From the NCBI GenBank assembly GCA_934573735.1, contig CAKTMC010000012.1, forward strand, positions 15,127-79,126: DNA of 64,000 nt, in the 5' to 3' direction. This document shows positions 25,796 to 35,303 of this stretch, piece after piece. The notes under the pieces were generated by a model that worked only from the letters and a program-made list of their open reading frames with translations, did not search any database and was not told the origin of the DNA. Each line of letters begins with the position of its first letter. Within the stretch, counting starts at the first letter, position 1. The DNA comes from an uncultured Oscillospiraceae bacterium. GTDB taxonomy: Bacteria; Bacillota; Clostridia; Oscillospirales; Oscillospiraceae. A program made the translations under genes and the position numbers.

Positions 25796-26953
25796 CTATT
25801 TTTCTATTATATCGCGTGACGCGCTGAGAATTATCCCCATCTCGCCGAGCTGAATAAGCAGCGCCGTTCCCCCATAGCTGAAAAAGGGCAGAGATATGCC
25901 GGTACAGGGCACAAGATTTGTCACGACCGCGACATTGAGAAAGACCTGTATTGCAAGCAGCGTCGTGACCCCGGCAACAACGAGGAAATTAAACCTGTCA
26001 CGGCAATGCAGCGCTATCCAGTAGCCGCGCAAAATCAGCATCGCAAACAGAATGAGTATAAGCGCCGCTCCGATGAAGCCCAGCTCCTCGCATACGACGG
26101 AGAATATAAAGTCGTTATGCTCCTCGGGAAGATAGAGATATTTCTGACGACTCATGCCGAGTCCGAGTCCGCTGAGTCCGCCCGAACCAATGGTGTACAG
26201 CGACTGCACTATCTGATAGCCCTCATCGGAGGAGCTTGAAAATGGGTCGCGCCATGTATTTATGCGCCCGGAGGCGTATGGAAATAAGGTAAGCAATATG
26301 CCTATGCCCGCCGCCGCGATGCCGCCCGCGCCTGCAAACCAGCCGAGCCTTACGCCGCCCAAAAACATCATAACGCCGCCGACAGCGACAATGATAATTG
26401 ACGCGGAGAAGTGCGGCTCGAGAATGAGCAGTCCGACGACAAGCCCCAAAATCGCGGCAAAGGGGAGAATTCCGTATCTGAAGCTCCCCATTCTGCCGCG
26501 CATACGGCATATGAGGCTTGAAAAGCAGAGTATCACGCCGATTTTCGCAAGCTCCGAGGGCTGAAGCGTAAGTCCGCCGACTCCGAGCCAGCGGCGCGAG
26601 CCGTTTGCCTTCACACCGACTATCGGCACGAGGGCAAGCAGTATTAGAGTCATCGCCATGAAGTGCCATGCGTAGCGGCGATAAAAGCCCATGGGAAGCC
26701 TTGAGCAGAGTATCATAAGCGCCGTGCCGATAAGCGCAAATAAAAGCTGACGGATAAAGTAATAGGCGGCGTTCCCGCCGGTTATCCTGCCGGGGTCATA
26801 ATACGCGCGGGCAAAGCTCGACGAGAGCACCATGACGACGCCGATGGTCAAAAGCAGCATCACCAGAATAAAAAACGTGCCGTCAAGGCTTCCGCGCTTC
26901 TTCGCTCCGGCATCAAGTGAAAAGTCGGCGAGGCGGGCATTGTCATAGCGCAT
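25796..26953 (-). CDS. ftsW: FtsW/SpoVE family peptidoglycan glycosyltransferase
   Basis: 385 residues with about ten membrane segments. GSRRWLGVGGLTLQPSELAK, the catalytic-loop region EEHNDFIFSVVCEELGFIG and the terminal GISLPFFSYGGT are SEDS-family signatures. It polymerises glycan strands with a partner class B PBP, here probably the PASTA protein at 29498-31828. In a spore-former it may serve as ftsW, spoVE or both. murD, usually next to it, is missing. Confidence 0.95.
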   Translation of the reverse strand: MRYDNARLADFSLDAGAKKRGSLDGTFFILVMLLLTIGVVMVLSSSFARAYYDPGRITGGNAAYYFIRQLLFALIGTALMILCSRLPMGFYRRYAWHFMAMTLILLALVPIVGVKANGSRRWLGVGGLTLQPSELAKIGVILCFSSLICRMRGRMGSFRYGILPFAAILGLVVGLLILEPHFSASIIIVAVGGVMMFLGGVRLGWFAGAGGIAAAGIGILLTLFPYASGRINTWRDPFSSSSDEGYQIVQSLYTIGSGGLSGLGLGMSRQKYLYLPEEHNDFIFSVVCEELGFIGAALILILFAMLILRGYWIALHCRDRFNFLVVAGVTTLLAIQVFLNVAVVTNLVPCTGISLPFFSYGGTALLIQLGEMGIILSASRDIIEK

Positions 26954-26984
26954 TTTCCCACCTCCCCGACTTATTTATCAAGCA

Positions 26985-27998
26985 TTACAGGGCGTAACGC
27001 TGGAACACCCCAATAAATGATATGACAGCAAAGGTCAGAGATATGCTTGTGAAGAGCAAAAATAATTCCTTTTCGCTCCACTTTTTGCCCGTCCAGCCGC
27101 CCATTTCAAGATGGTGGTGGAAGGGAGCCATTTTGAATACGCGCTTACCGTGACTGAGCTTGTAGTAGCCGACCTGAATAATGTCGGAAAGCGTCTCGAT
27201 GATGTAGATTATGCCGAGGGTTATGAGAATGAGCGGCATATCATAGGCAAAGGCCATTGCCGCAATCGCTCCGCCGAGAAACAGGGAGCCGGTATCGCCC
27301 ATGAAGACCTTTGCGGGATTAAAGTTATACATCAAAAAGCCGATGAGTCCGCCCGCAAGAGCGGCGGCGAATATGCCGAGTTCCAGAAAGGTCTCGCCCC
27401 ATGCGATGGTGACGCAGACGAAGAACAGGCAAACGGGCACGGAGGTGCCGCTTGCAAGCCCGTCCACGCCGTCCGTAATATTCACGGCGTTAACGGTGCC
27501 GACAATGACGAAGGCGGCAAAGACGAAGTAAAGCCACTCCGGCATGGGTACGGTTTTATTGAAAAAGGGAATATAGAGATTGGGCTGAGTGTAGCCTATA
27601 CGGCGCATGGCCATAAGGAAAACCAGCGCCGCCGCAAGCTGGAGCATAAACTTCATCCCGGCAGTCAGACCGAGGTTCTGTTTTTTCTTGAGCTTTTCCC
27701 AGTCGTCCAAAAAGCCGATGCAGCCGAAAACAAGCGCAAAGACAAGCACAAAAATGTGTACCCAGTTGCCCTTTATCAAGGACGGAAAGCCGATAGTGAG
27801 GCAAACGAAGACAACGGCGAGTATAAACATGACTCCGCCCATGGTCGGCGTTCCGCTCTTTGACATATGCCATGTGGGGCCGTTTGCCTTTATCTCCTGA
27901 CCCGCCTTCTGCTTACGCAGCCAGGGAATATAGTATTTCCCGAACGCGGTCGCAAACAGGAAGGCAAGTATAAATGCGCTTATCAGCTTTATCGTCAT
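26985..27998 (-). CDS. mraY: Phospho-N-acetylmuramoyl-pentapeptide-transferase
   Basis: 337 residues, ten membrane segments. GTPTMGGVMF, the Asp-rich LDDWEKL, NITDGVDGLA, FMGDTGSLFLGG and the MAPFHHHLE motif are all present. It makes lipid I from UDP-MurNAc-pentapeptide and undecaprenyl phosphate. Confidence 0.97.
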   Translation of the reverse strand: MTIKLISAFILAFLFATAFGKYYIPWLRKQKAGQEIKANGPTWHMSKSGTPTMGGVMFILAVVFVCLTIGFPSLIKGNWVHIFVLVFALVFGCIGFLDDWEKLKKKQNLGLTAGMKFMLQLAAALVFLMAMRRIGYTQPNLYIPFFNKTVPMPEWLYFVFAAFVIVGTVNAVNITDGVDGLASGTSVPVCLFFVCVTIAWGETFLELGIFAAALAGGLIGFLMYNFNPAKVFMGDTGSLFLGGAIAAMAFAYDMPLILITLGIIYIIETLSDIIQVGYYKLSHGKRVFKMAPFHHHLEMGGWTGKKWSEKELFLLFTSISLTFAVISFIGVFQRYAL

Positions 27999-28043
27999 AT
28001 TTATATCCTCTTTCGTTTGAACTTACAGTAATGCGCGGCAAAA

Positions 28044-29486
28044 TCACTTATTCAGGCAGTCCGCTACTATCTCGCGCTCGTCCATGTGGCGCTTTTCGTG
28101 CCCGATGACCTGATAGTCCTCATGTCCCTTGCCGGCAAGCAATAATACATCACCGGGGGCGGCGTTGTCAATAGCCCATGCTATTGCCTCGCGGCGGTCG
28201 CAGATGACCTTAGTGGGCGTGCGCTTGTTTTTAATGCCGGCAACTATGTCGCGGATTATCTCCTCGGGCTCCTCGGTGCGGGGATTATCGCTTGTGACGA
28301 CAACCATATCCGCATTATCCGCCGCTATCTGCCCCATTATCGGGCGCTTGAGCTTGTCGCGGTCGCCGCCGCAGCCGAACAGCGCGATGAGTCTGCCGCG
28401 TGTTACGGGCTTGAGCGTTTTGAGCACCTTTTCAAGTGCGTCGGGCTTATGCGAATAGTCGATGACCACGGAGAAGTCGCGCCCGGTCGGGACTATCTCA
28501 AGCCGTCCCTTTACGCCCTTGGCGCTTGACATGGCATCCGCGCAGTCGGCAAGGCTTATGCCGAGCGCAAGACCGACGGACATTACGCCGAGCGCGTTAT
28601 ATACGGAGAACATACCGGGAATGCCGAGCTTGGTGAGGCAAAGCTCATCCCCGCAGACGGCGGCAAAGCGCACTCCGTCGGCGGTCAGGCGTATATCCTT
28701 TGCAATGAGGTCTGCTGCGTTCTTCTCGGCGGAAAAGCTCATGCTGCGGCAGGCAGCGCCCTCCATCATAAACTCCGCCCAAGCGTCGTCAATGTTAAAG
28801 CAGCCAAGCTCACACATATTGAAAAGAGCCTTCTTAGCCGCGGCGTACTCCTCCATGCTGCCGTGGAAATCAAGATGATCCTGAGACAGATTTGTATATA
28901 GCGCAACGTCAAAATGTATCCCCGCAACACGCTCAAGAGTGAGCGAGTGGGAAGAGACCTCCATTACAACATGAGTACAGCCGGAGTCCGCCATGTGACG
29001 GAAAAGCTTATGCAGCTCGTAGCTCTCTGGCGTTGTATGCTCGGTATGCAGAAACTCGTCGCCTATCATGTTGCCGTTTGTGCCGATAAGACCGACCTTC
29101 GCGTCAAGCTTGCTTTCGAGCATATGCTTTATAAGATAGCTCGAGCTCGTTTTGCCGCTTGTGCCGGTGATGCCTATCATCTTCATCTCTGCGGCAGGAT
29201 TGCCGAAGAAATCCCGGCTGACAATGGCAAGACCATAGCGGGAGTCCGACACCAGCACATAGGGTATGTCGATTTCGGGCTTCTTCTCGCAGAGCACGGC
29301 GACAGCGCCGTTTTCCGCGGCCTTCGGGATAAATCTATGCCCATCGGCCTCAAAGCCTTTGATGGCGACAAAAAGATCGCCCTTTTGAGCTGCGCGGGAA
29401 TCGTAGCTGACTCCGCTTATCTCAAGCTCCGGGTCTGCGTTTATTTCCAGCACATTAAGATTTTTTATAAGCTCCTGAAGTTTCAT
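28044..29486 (-). CDS. murE: UDP-MurNAc-tripeptide synthetase (meso-DAP type)
   Basis: 480 residues. Mur ligase layout: SYDSR near the start, the ATP loop GITGTSGKTSS (about residue 108; Ser in place of the usual Asn), TTPE, MEVSSHSL, and the carbamylated-Lys region. The DNPRTEEP motif (about residue 410) is the signature for meso-diaminopimelate selection. GGAG precedes ATG 29486. Confidence 0.96.
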   Translation of the reverse strand: MKLQELIKNLNVLEINADPELEISGVSYDSRAAQKGDLFVAIKGFEADGHRFIPKAAENGAVAVLCEKKPEIDIPYVLVSDSRYGLAIVSRDFFGNPAAEMKMIGITGTSGKTSSSYLIKHMLESKLDAKVGLIGTNGNMIGDEFLHTEHTTPESYELHKLFRHMADSGCTHVVMEVSSHSLTLERVAGIHFDVALYTNLSQDHLDFHGSMEEYAAAKKALFNMCELGCFNIDDAWAEFMMEGAACRSMSFSAEKNAADLIAKDIRLTADGVRFAAVCGDELCLTKLGIPGMFSVYNALGVMSVGLALGISLADCADAMSSAKGVKGRLEIVPTGRDFSVVIDYSHKPDALEKVLKTLKPVTRGRLIALFGCGGDRDKLKRPIMGQIAADNADMVVVTSDNPRTEEPEEIIRDIVAGIKNKRTPTKVICDRREAIAWAIDNAAPGDVLLLAGKGHEDYQVIGHEKRHMDEREIVADCLNK

Positions 29487-29497
29487 AGTATTCTCCT

Positions 29498-31828
29498 TTA
29501 GTATCTGCCCAGAAGCGAACTATCGCCGCTTACGAGCGTGACCTCGACGACCGTACCGTGACCGAGCCTTTGCCCTGCGGGTACGCTCTGGGTGTTTATC
29601 TTCTGCGCGGCAGCGTCAGTTACAAGGCTGCCGGTGCGTATGTATATTCCGTAATATGATAGTGTGTCACGCGCCTGCTCATAGCTCATGCCGCTAAGCT
29701 CCGGCATAGTCTCAAGCTCCGGCGACGGCTCGCGGTCAAAATATAAAATGACCTCGCTTCCGGCGGCTATTGTGCAGCCCGCCTCGGGAAGCTGACTTGT
29801 AACAATATCGCCCTCGCCGATGCTGCGGTATTTGAGTCCCGCGTCACGCAGCGTCCGTGCGGCGTCACTCACTCCGAGTCCCGTAAGCTGCGGCATAGAT
29901 ACGTCCATGCCCGCAAGCTCCTCCGCGCTGTACTGCGCTTCTATGCCCATATAGGGAAGTATATCCGCAAGCATATTGCCCACCACCGGCGCTGCCATCT
30001 GTCCGCCGCTTATGTATATGCCGGACTTGCTTGACGGCGTATCGAGGAAAACGAGCAGGGCTATCCTCGGCTTATCCGCCGGGGCAAAGCCAATGAACGA
30101 GACGATATATTCCTTTTCGCCGGTCTGCGCCTCAAGGCTTACCTTTTCCGAGGTTCCGGTCTTGCCGCCTATGCGATAGCCAGGAACGGCGGCGTTGCGC
30201 CCGGTGCCGTCCCTGCTGTCCCCGACGACCTGCTCAAGTATTGTGCGGACCTTCTCGCTTGTTTCGGCGCTTATGACCTGCCTTACAAGACACGGCTCAC
30301 GCTCATATGCCGTCGTACCGTCCGAATTGAGCATTTGACGGACTACATATGGCTTCATGAGTCTGCCGCCGTTTACGCAGGCGCTTACGGCAGTTATAAG
30401 CTGCAAGGGGGTAATCGTAAAGGTCTGACCGAAGGATGCCGCCGCAAGCTGCGACAGATTTTTCTCCGAGCAGAAGGTATTCTTGCTCCACCAGATACTG
30501 CCGCTCTCCCCGGCAAGGTCTATGCCGGTGGTAGCGCTGAGCATTGCGTCCGGGTCGGGGCTTAGCTCCAGAAAGCCGAAGCCCTCGCAGTATTTATAAA
30601 AGCTCTCCGCACCGACGCGCTGACCGATATTTACAAACGCAACATTGCAGGAGTGCTGTACCGCTTGAGTGAGGTTTTGTGAGCCGTGTCCGCCGCTTTT
30701 CCAGCAGCGTATCGGTGATGTGCGGCCGAGGACATTGACGTTCCCGCCGCAGAAAAAGCTGTCGTTTTCCGTGACTGCGCCCTCCTCGAGCGCCATGGAA
30801 AGCGTTATAATCTTGAAGGTCGAGCCCGGCTCATAGGTGTCCGACAGCGCCTTATTTCGCCACTGCCTCGTCTGAGCCTCCGCAAGCAGGCGCTGCGCCT
30901 CCTCAGGTGTTGCAGCCCCATCGACCACCGCCTGCGCCTTATCGCTGACGGCAAGAAAATCATTGAGGTCATAGCCGTCGATAGAGACCATTGCGAGTAT
31001 CGCGCCGGTATTCACGTCCATTGCGATAGCACCCGCGCCGTTTTGAATGTCATAATCCTCAACGGCCTGCTTCAGATGCTTTTCGATATAATACTGAATG
31101 CTCGCGTCTATGGTCGTGACTATGTCATAGCCGTTCTCGCCCGGATAATACTCCTCAAACTGCCCGAACAGCAGCTCTGTGCCGTAGGCGTTTGTCGTCC
31201 TGACCGTGCGCCCGGCGCTGCCTGCAAGTGCGGACTCATACTGAGCCTCTATGCCCTCAAGACCATTATTGTCCATGCCGACAAAGCCTATAAGATGGCA
31301 GGCAAGAGATGAATTCGGGTAATAGCGCTTGCTGTCGGTCTCAAGCCGTATGCCACGGAGCTTGTTTTCACTCTTGAATTTGCGGATCTTTTCCGCGTCC
31401 TCGAGCTCTATCTTGCGCTTGACGGTGACATACCATGAGCCGCTCTGTCCGCTTTTCTCGTAAATATCCTCATAGTCAAGACCGAGTATTTCCGAAAGTC
31501 CGCGCGCTATAAGCTCTCTGTCCTCGCCGTACATCTCGATTTCCGCAGGGCTGAGATAGACATTGTCCACCGACGCACTGACGGCAAGGATATTCATGTT
31601 TGTGTCGTATATTTTCCCTCTGGCGGCGGCAGTCGGCGCTTCGCGGAGCTGCTGACCTATGGCAAGCTTTTCATAGTATTCATGCTCAACTATCTGAAGC
31701 TTATACAGCCGCAGCAAGAGCATTAAAAATGCGGCGATGCCGCACACTGCCATAAGAAACAGCGTGCGGCGGAGCATTTGCCGGTTTGGACCGGTTTTCA
31801 CGGGCGCTTTATTAGTGCTTTCGGACAT
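29498..31828 (-). CDS. Class B penicillin-binding protein with PASTA domains (FtsI/SpoVD type)
   Basis: 776 residues. One N-terminal membrane segment (about residues 21-41) is followed by the PBP dimerisation region (RGKIYDTN) and a transpeptidase domain with STFK (about residue 335, YEPGSTFKI), SCN (about 390) and KTG (GGKTGTSE, about 560). Two C-terminal PASTA domains (about 640-700 and 705-770) resemble those of SpoVD. It cross-links peptidoglycan at the septum or in the spore cortex; with only one such gene in the cluster, either role is possible. Confidence 0.94.
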   Translation of the reverse strand: MSESTNKAPVKTGPNRQMLRRTLFLMAVCGIAAFLMLLLRLYKLQIVEHEYYEKLAIGQQLREAPTAAARGKIYDTNMNILAVSASVDNVYLSPAEIEMYGEDRELIARGLSEILGLDYEDIYEKSGQSGSWYVTVKRKIELEDAEKIRKFKSENKLRGIRLETDSKRYYPNSSLACHLIGFVGMDNNGLEGIEAQYESALAGSAGRTVRTTNAYGTELLFGQFEEYYPGENGYDIVTTIDASIQYYIEKHLKQAVEDYDIQNGAGAIAMDVNTGAILAMVSIDGYDLNDFLAVSDKAQAVVDGAATPEEAQRLLAEAQTRQWRNKALSDTYEPGSTFKIITLSMALEEGAVTENDSFFCGGNVNVLGRTSPIRCWKSGGHGSQNLTQAVQHSCNVAFVNIGQRVGAESFYKYCEGFGFLELSPDPDAMLSATTGIDLAGESGSIWWSKNTFCSEKNLSQLAAASFGQTFTITPLQLITAVSACVNGGRLMKPYVVRQMLNSDGTTAYEREPCLVRQVISAETSEKVRTILEQVVGDSRDGTGRNAAVPGYRIGGKTGTSEKVSLEAQTGEKEYIVSFIGFAPADKPRIALLVFLDTPSSKSGIYISGGQMAAPVVGNMLADILPYMGIEAQYSAEELAGMDVSMPQLTGLGVSDAARTLRDAGLKYRSIGEGDIVTSQLPEAGCTIAAGSEVILYFDREPSPELETMPELSGMSYEQARDTLSYYGIYIRTGSLVTDAAAQKINTQSVPAGQRLGHGTVVEVTLVSGDSSLLGRY

Positions 31829-31894
31829 GGCGTTCTCCCACTGACATGATATAAAAGTATATTCGTCAGCTTATCCGAATAAAACCGGCTTTGC

Positions 31895-32194
31895 TTATCC
31901 CCTGTCCAAGCTCTCTGGCGCGTCCAGATATATTATCTGCCCCGGCGCACTTTTCTGCATACCAAGTATCTCGGTTGCATATTTTTCTATTTCGTCAAGT
32001 CCCATGCTGCTCTCATATTGAGCGAGAAGAACATCGTTTTTCACGGATAGCTCCTCTATCCTTTTCTCCGTCTCCATAAGCCTGTCGTTCATCTCGGCAA
32101 GTCGCACCGTGCTAAGCATCGAAAACACGAGCAGCACGCAGGAAAAGAAGATTAAAATCGACCTGAATACAAGTCCTCCGAAGCTTTTTTCCAT
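31895..32194 (-). CDS. ftsL: FtsL-like cell division protein
   Basis: 99 residues from ATG 32194, 4 nt after the rsmH stop; an earlier TTG at 32215 would overlap rsmH. One membrane segment (about 9-31) is followed by a coiled-coil stretch (MNDRLMETEKRIEELSVKNDVL) and a short C-terminal part (IEKYATEILGMQKSAPGQIIY), the FtsL/DivIC layout. Identification rests on this layout and its place between rsmH and the PBP gene. Confidence 0.85.
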   Translation of the reverse strand: MEKSFGGLVFRSILIFFSCVLLVFSMLSTVRLAEMNDRLMETEKRIEELSVKNDVLLAQYESSMGLDEIEKYATEILGMQKSAPGQIIYLDAPESLDRG

Positions 32195-32198
32195 CCGC

Positions 32199-33143
32199 TC
32201 ACACCCTCTCGGCAACGCGGAGCTTCGCGCTGCGGGAGCGGGGGTTATGCTCTATTTCTTCCTCCGTAGGCAGTATAGGCTTTCTTGACACGCTTTTCAA
32301 GGTTTTTATGAAGCCGCAGGTGCAAATCGGGGCCTCACGCGGGCAGGTGCAGCCGTTTTCACGCGCCGCGATAGCGCTTTTGATTATTCTGTCCTCAAGT
32401 GAATGGAAGCTTATAACACAGAGTCTGCCGCCGACACGGAGCTTATCCGGCGCGGTCTCCATCATAGTGCTTATCGCGCCGAGCTCGTCATTGACGGCGA
32501 TACGTATCGCCTGAAAGCTTCTTTTCGCCGGGTGCTGCTTTTCGCGCAGAGCAGCAGCGGGCATGGCGCCCTTTATTATATCGACAAGCTCCAGTGTAGT
32601 CCCGATGGGCTTTATCTCTCTTGCCGCAAGAATGGCGGCCGTTATCCGGCGGGCGTAGCGCTCCTCACCGTAATCCCAGAAAATACGGTTGAGCTTATCC
32701 TCCGACCAAGTGTTCACAACATCGTATGCGCTCAGCGAGTCCTCCGCGTTCATACGCATATCAAGCGGCGCATCGTGCATATAAGAAAAGCCCCGCTGAG
32801 TTTCATCAAGCTGCGGAGATGAAACACCGAGGTCAAATAGCATACCGTCAACCTCCGCTATGCCGAGCGACTCAAGTATCGCCGCCGCGTCGCAGAAGTT
32901 ACCGTGAACCAGAGTCACACGCTCTGAAAAGGGTGCAAGCCGCTTTCCCGCGCGCTCAATCGCCGTCTCGTCTCTGTCTATGCAGATAAGTCTGCCTGTT
33001 GTGAGCCGGGAGGCGATTTGATAGGAGTGCCCGCCCATGCCGAGAGTTCCGTCAAGATATATCCCGTCCGGCCTAATATTCAGATTTTCAATACATTCGT
33101 CAAGCAAAACGGAAATATGCTTTGCGCCTATCGCTTCGTCCAT
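32199..33143 (-). CDS. rsmH: 16S rRNA m4C1402 methyltransferase
   Basis: 314 residues. HISVLLDECIENL, DGTLGMGGHS (SAM loop), DRDETAI, FDLGVSSPQLD and RGFSY are RsmH blocks, and ISFHSLEDRIIK and NPRSRSAKLRVAE end it. Its ATG overlaps the mraZ stop in TGATG, so translation is coupled. Confidence 0.97.
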   Translation of the reverse strand: MDEAIGAKHISVLLDECIENLNIRPDGIYLDGTLGMGGHSYQIASRLTTGRLICIDRDETAIERAGKRLAPFSERVTLVHGNFCDAAAILESLGIAEVDGMLFDLGVSSPQLDETQRGFSYMHDAPLDMRMNAEDSLSAYDVVNTWSEDKLNRIFWDYGEERYARRITAAILAAREIKPIGTTLELVDIIKGAMPAAALREKQHPAKRSFQAIRIAVNDELGAISTMMETAPDKLRVGGRLCVISFHSLEDRIIKSAIAARENGCTCPREAPICTCGFIKTLKSVSRKPILPTEEEIEHNPRSRSAKLRVAERV

Positions 33144-33559
33144 CAGAATTCAAGCTCCTCCATAACCGCCGCAATATTCTCCGGCGTAGTTTCCGCCGCG
33201 TAGACGGCAGCCCAGTTATCGCTGTCCCAAAGCTCGGCATGATTATTGCAGCCGACAACGGTTACGTTTTTGACAAGTCCGGCATAGTCGCGCAGGTTCT
33301 GCGGGATGAGCGCTCTCCCCTGCCCGTCGAGCTCACAGCGCGCGGCATGTGCAAAGAGCGGTCGCATCTTGCGCTGCTTGATATAGGGCATTTCGTTTAC
33401 CTTATCGGAAAATATCTGCCAGTTTGCCGCGCTGTAAACGCTCAGGCATTTATCCATGGAGAGCGTAACGAAAAAGACCTCGCCCAGCTCGTCGCGGAGC
33501 TTGGCAGGGATAAAGAGACGCCCCTTGCTGTCCAGAGAATGCTGATATTCGCCTGTCAC
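33143..33559 (-). CDS. mraZ: Transcriptional regulator MraZ
   Basis: 138 residues with a GTG start. Two SpoVT/AbrB-like repeats are seen; the first is GEYQHSLDSKGRLFIPAKLRDELG and the second CELDGQGRALIPQNLRDYAG. MraZ binds repeats upstream of its own gene and controls the dcw operon. Its gene begins the cluster, as is usual. Confidence 0.95.
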   Translation of the reverse strand: MTGEYQHSLDSKGRLFIPAKLRDELGEVFFVTLSMDKCLSVYSAANWQIFSDKVNEMPYIKQRKMRPLFAHAARCELDGQGRALIPQNLRDYAGLVKNVTVVGCNNHAELWDSDNWAAVYAAETTPENIAAVMEELEF

Positions 33560-33624
33560 GGAACGTCACCCCTTTCGTGGGGCAGCGCCCCATTTCTCAC
33601 CACTTCAAACCACATGGCTCTTTT

Positions 33625-33653
33625 ATTATAGGGGTTTAAGAGGTAAAAAGCAA
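33625..33653 (-). promoter_or_regulatory. Promoter of the dcw cluster (mraZ)
   Basis: Minus strand TTGCTT (33648-33653) and TATAAT (33625-33630) with 17 bp between. A GC-rich stretch (GGGGCGCTGCCCC, 33580-33592) lies in the untranslated leader. The classical triple GTGGG(A/T) MraZ boxes were not clearly seen. Confidence 0.6.
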
Positions 33654-33714
33654 GAGAAAGTTTGTGTAGCTTTTTGTCTTTTTTGCCTCCGCTTTTGTAA
33701 CCTCAAACGCGCAA

Positions 33715-33745
33715 AATTCCGCATACCGAATTGGTATGCGGAATT
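33715..33745 (-). terminator. Terminator after the 33764 gene
   Basis: 13-nt perfect arms (33715-33727, 33733-33745) and a 5-nt loop, followed by TTTT on the minus strand. Confidence 0.8.
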
Positions 33746-33763
33746 GTCGTAATTTTTTATAGC

Positions 33764-34270
33764 TTAAAGCTCCTCTGCGCGGGGCTTTTTCGGCGCCTCG
33801 GCTCTCTGCTGGGGCATAGCGCCGCTGAAGGCCTTGTGCGTATTCTGAATACTGCTGAGAGCGGCGCTCATGCTGTCCTCCGCCTGACGCATAACGTCAT
33901 CCACATAGGCGCTTGCAATGCGGCGAAGCTCCTTGGATTTTGCCTCGGCGGAGGCTATCATCTCGGCGCTGCGGGCCTTTGCAACGCGCACTATCTCCTG
34001 CTCCTCTATCATGGCGCGGGCCTTCTCCTCGGCGTTTTTGCGCAGAGCCTCGGCCTCCTTCTTAGCGTTGCCGATAAACTCATCGCGCGCGGAAACAAGC
34101 CTCTTTGCCTCGGCAAGCGCGGTGGGCAGATTGGCCTTGATTTCGTTGATTATCTCGACCGCCTTCTCGCGCTCGATTATACATTTGTCATTGCCGAGCG
34201 GGACGCCCCACGCCTCGGTGACCATGCCGTAAAGGATATCCAGCAGCTCAATGATATCGTTGTTATCCAT
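33764..34270 (-). CDS. Coiled-coil protein of unknown function
   Basis: 168 residues from ATG 34270 (GGAGG 9 nt upstream; the in-frame GTG at 34285 overlaps that site). A short N-terminal motif NNDIIELLDILYGMVTEA precedes a long charged Ala/Glu/Lys/Arg coiled coil (about residues 45-140) and a Pro-rich end. It resembles ATPase-subunit-H-like coiled-coil proteins often found after coaD in Clostridia. Its start overlaps the coaD stop in TAATG, implying coupling. A DivIVA-like structural role is conceivable but unproven. Confidence 0.7.
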   Translation of the reverse strand: MDNNDIIELLDILYGMVTEAWGVPLGNDKCIIEREKAVEIINEIKANLPTALAEAKRLVSARDEFIGNAKKEAEALRKNAEEKARAMIEEQEIVRVAKARSAEMIASAEAKSKELRRIASAYVDDVMRQAEDSMSAALSSIQNTHKAFSGAMPQQRAEAPKKPRAEEL

Positions 34271-34764
34271 TATTTTGCCCTCCACTGTTTGGCTTTTTCT
34301 TCGATCTCGCCTTTTATTTCACACGGAACAAATCCGGTCAGATCCGCGCCGTATCTTGCCATTTCACGCACGACGGACGAGCTGAGGAAGGTATATTTTA
34401 CGTCCGAGGTGAGAAACATCGTCTCAAGCTTGGGATTGATTTTCTTATTTATCAGGTTCATCTGGAACTCATATTCAAAGTCCGACGCGGCGCGAAGTCC
34501 CTTAACTATGACTGCGCCTTCGTACTTTTTTGCATACTCTGCAAGAAGCCCCGAGGCGGAATCGACTGAGACGTTGGGAAATCTGCTTACCGCCTTGCGA
34601 ACCATCTCCACACGCTCCTCCACGGAAAACATCGGCGAGGTCTTTGTAGAATTATACATGATGCATACTATGACCTGGTCAAATATCTTCGAGCTGCGGC
34701 GAATGATATTCAGGTGACCGAGGGTAATGGGATCAAAGCTGCCGGGGCAGATAGCAATGCTCAT
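34270..34764 (-). CDS. coaD: Phosphopantetheine adenylyltransferase
   Basis: 164 residues from ATG 34764 (AAGGAGA upstream, inside rsmD). The nucleotidyltransferase motif GSFDPITLGHLNII and the C-terminal FLSSSVVREMARYGADLTGFVP are diagnostic. It makes dephospho-CoA; the next enzyme, CoaE, is in the fused protein at 12305-13504. Confidence 0.96.
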   Translation of the reverse strand: MSIAICPGSFDPITLGHLNIIRRSSKIFDQVIVCIMYNSTKTSPMFSVEERVEMVRKAVSRFPNVSVDSASGLLAEYAKKYEGAVIVKGLRAASDFEYEFQMNLINKKINPKLETMFLTSDVKYTFLSSSVVREMARYGADLTGFVPCEIKGEIEEKAKQWRAK

Positions 34765-35303
34765 CAGGCATTCTCCTTGGTATATATGCAAATCTTGACC
34801 TTGCCGTAAATATATTCCTTGCGCTTTCTGTACGGCGCGGTCATTTCGGGAAGCTGCCGCTCACGGCGCGCCTCACAGATTATTATACCACCATCCGACA
34901 ATATGTCAACCAAATTGATGCTTTCCAGCACAGAATCGTATAGCTCCGAGTCATAGGGCGGGTCAACGAAAATCAGGTCAAACTGCCCGCAATGGCGCAA
35001 AAAGCTTACGGCATCCTCCTGAAGCACCGTCGCCTTGAGTCCGCAGGTCTTGAGATTGTCGCGGATTATCTGCGCCGCCGCTCTGTCCTTGTCGATAAAC
35101 ACGGCGCTCTCCGCGCCGCGGCTGAGACATTCGATGCCGAGCTGCCCCGTACCGGCAAAAAGGTCGAGCACGCGCCGTCCCTCGATGTCAAACTGGATTA
35201 TATTAAATACCGCCTCCTTGACATTGTCCGTGGTCGGGCGGATATCATAGTTTTCCGGCGTTTTCAGCCTTCTTCCTCTGGCAGCGCCTGTAATTACTCG
35301 CAT
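34764..35303 (-). CDS. rsmD: 16S rRNA m2G966 methyltransferase
   Basis: 179 residues. ITGAARGRRLKTP, RPTTDNVKEAVFNI, LDLFAGTGQLGIECLSRGA (SAM loop) and the catalytic FVDPPY (family N/D-PPY) are present. It overlaps uvrC by 10 nt at its start and coaD by 1 nt at its end. Confidence 0.94.
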   Translation of the reverse strand: MRVITGAARGRRLKTPENYDIRPTTDNVKEAVFNIIQFDIEGRRVLDLFAGTGQLGIECLSRGAESAVFIDKDRAAAQIIRDNLKTCGLKATVLQEDAVSFLRHCGQFDLIFVDPPYDSELYDSVLESINLVDILSDGGIIICEARRERQLPEMTAPYRKRKEYIYGKVKICIYTKENA

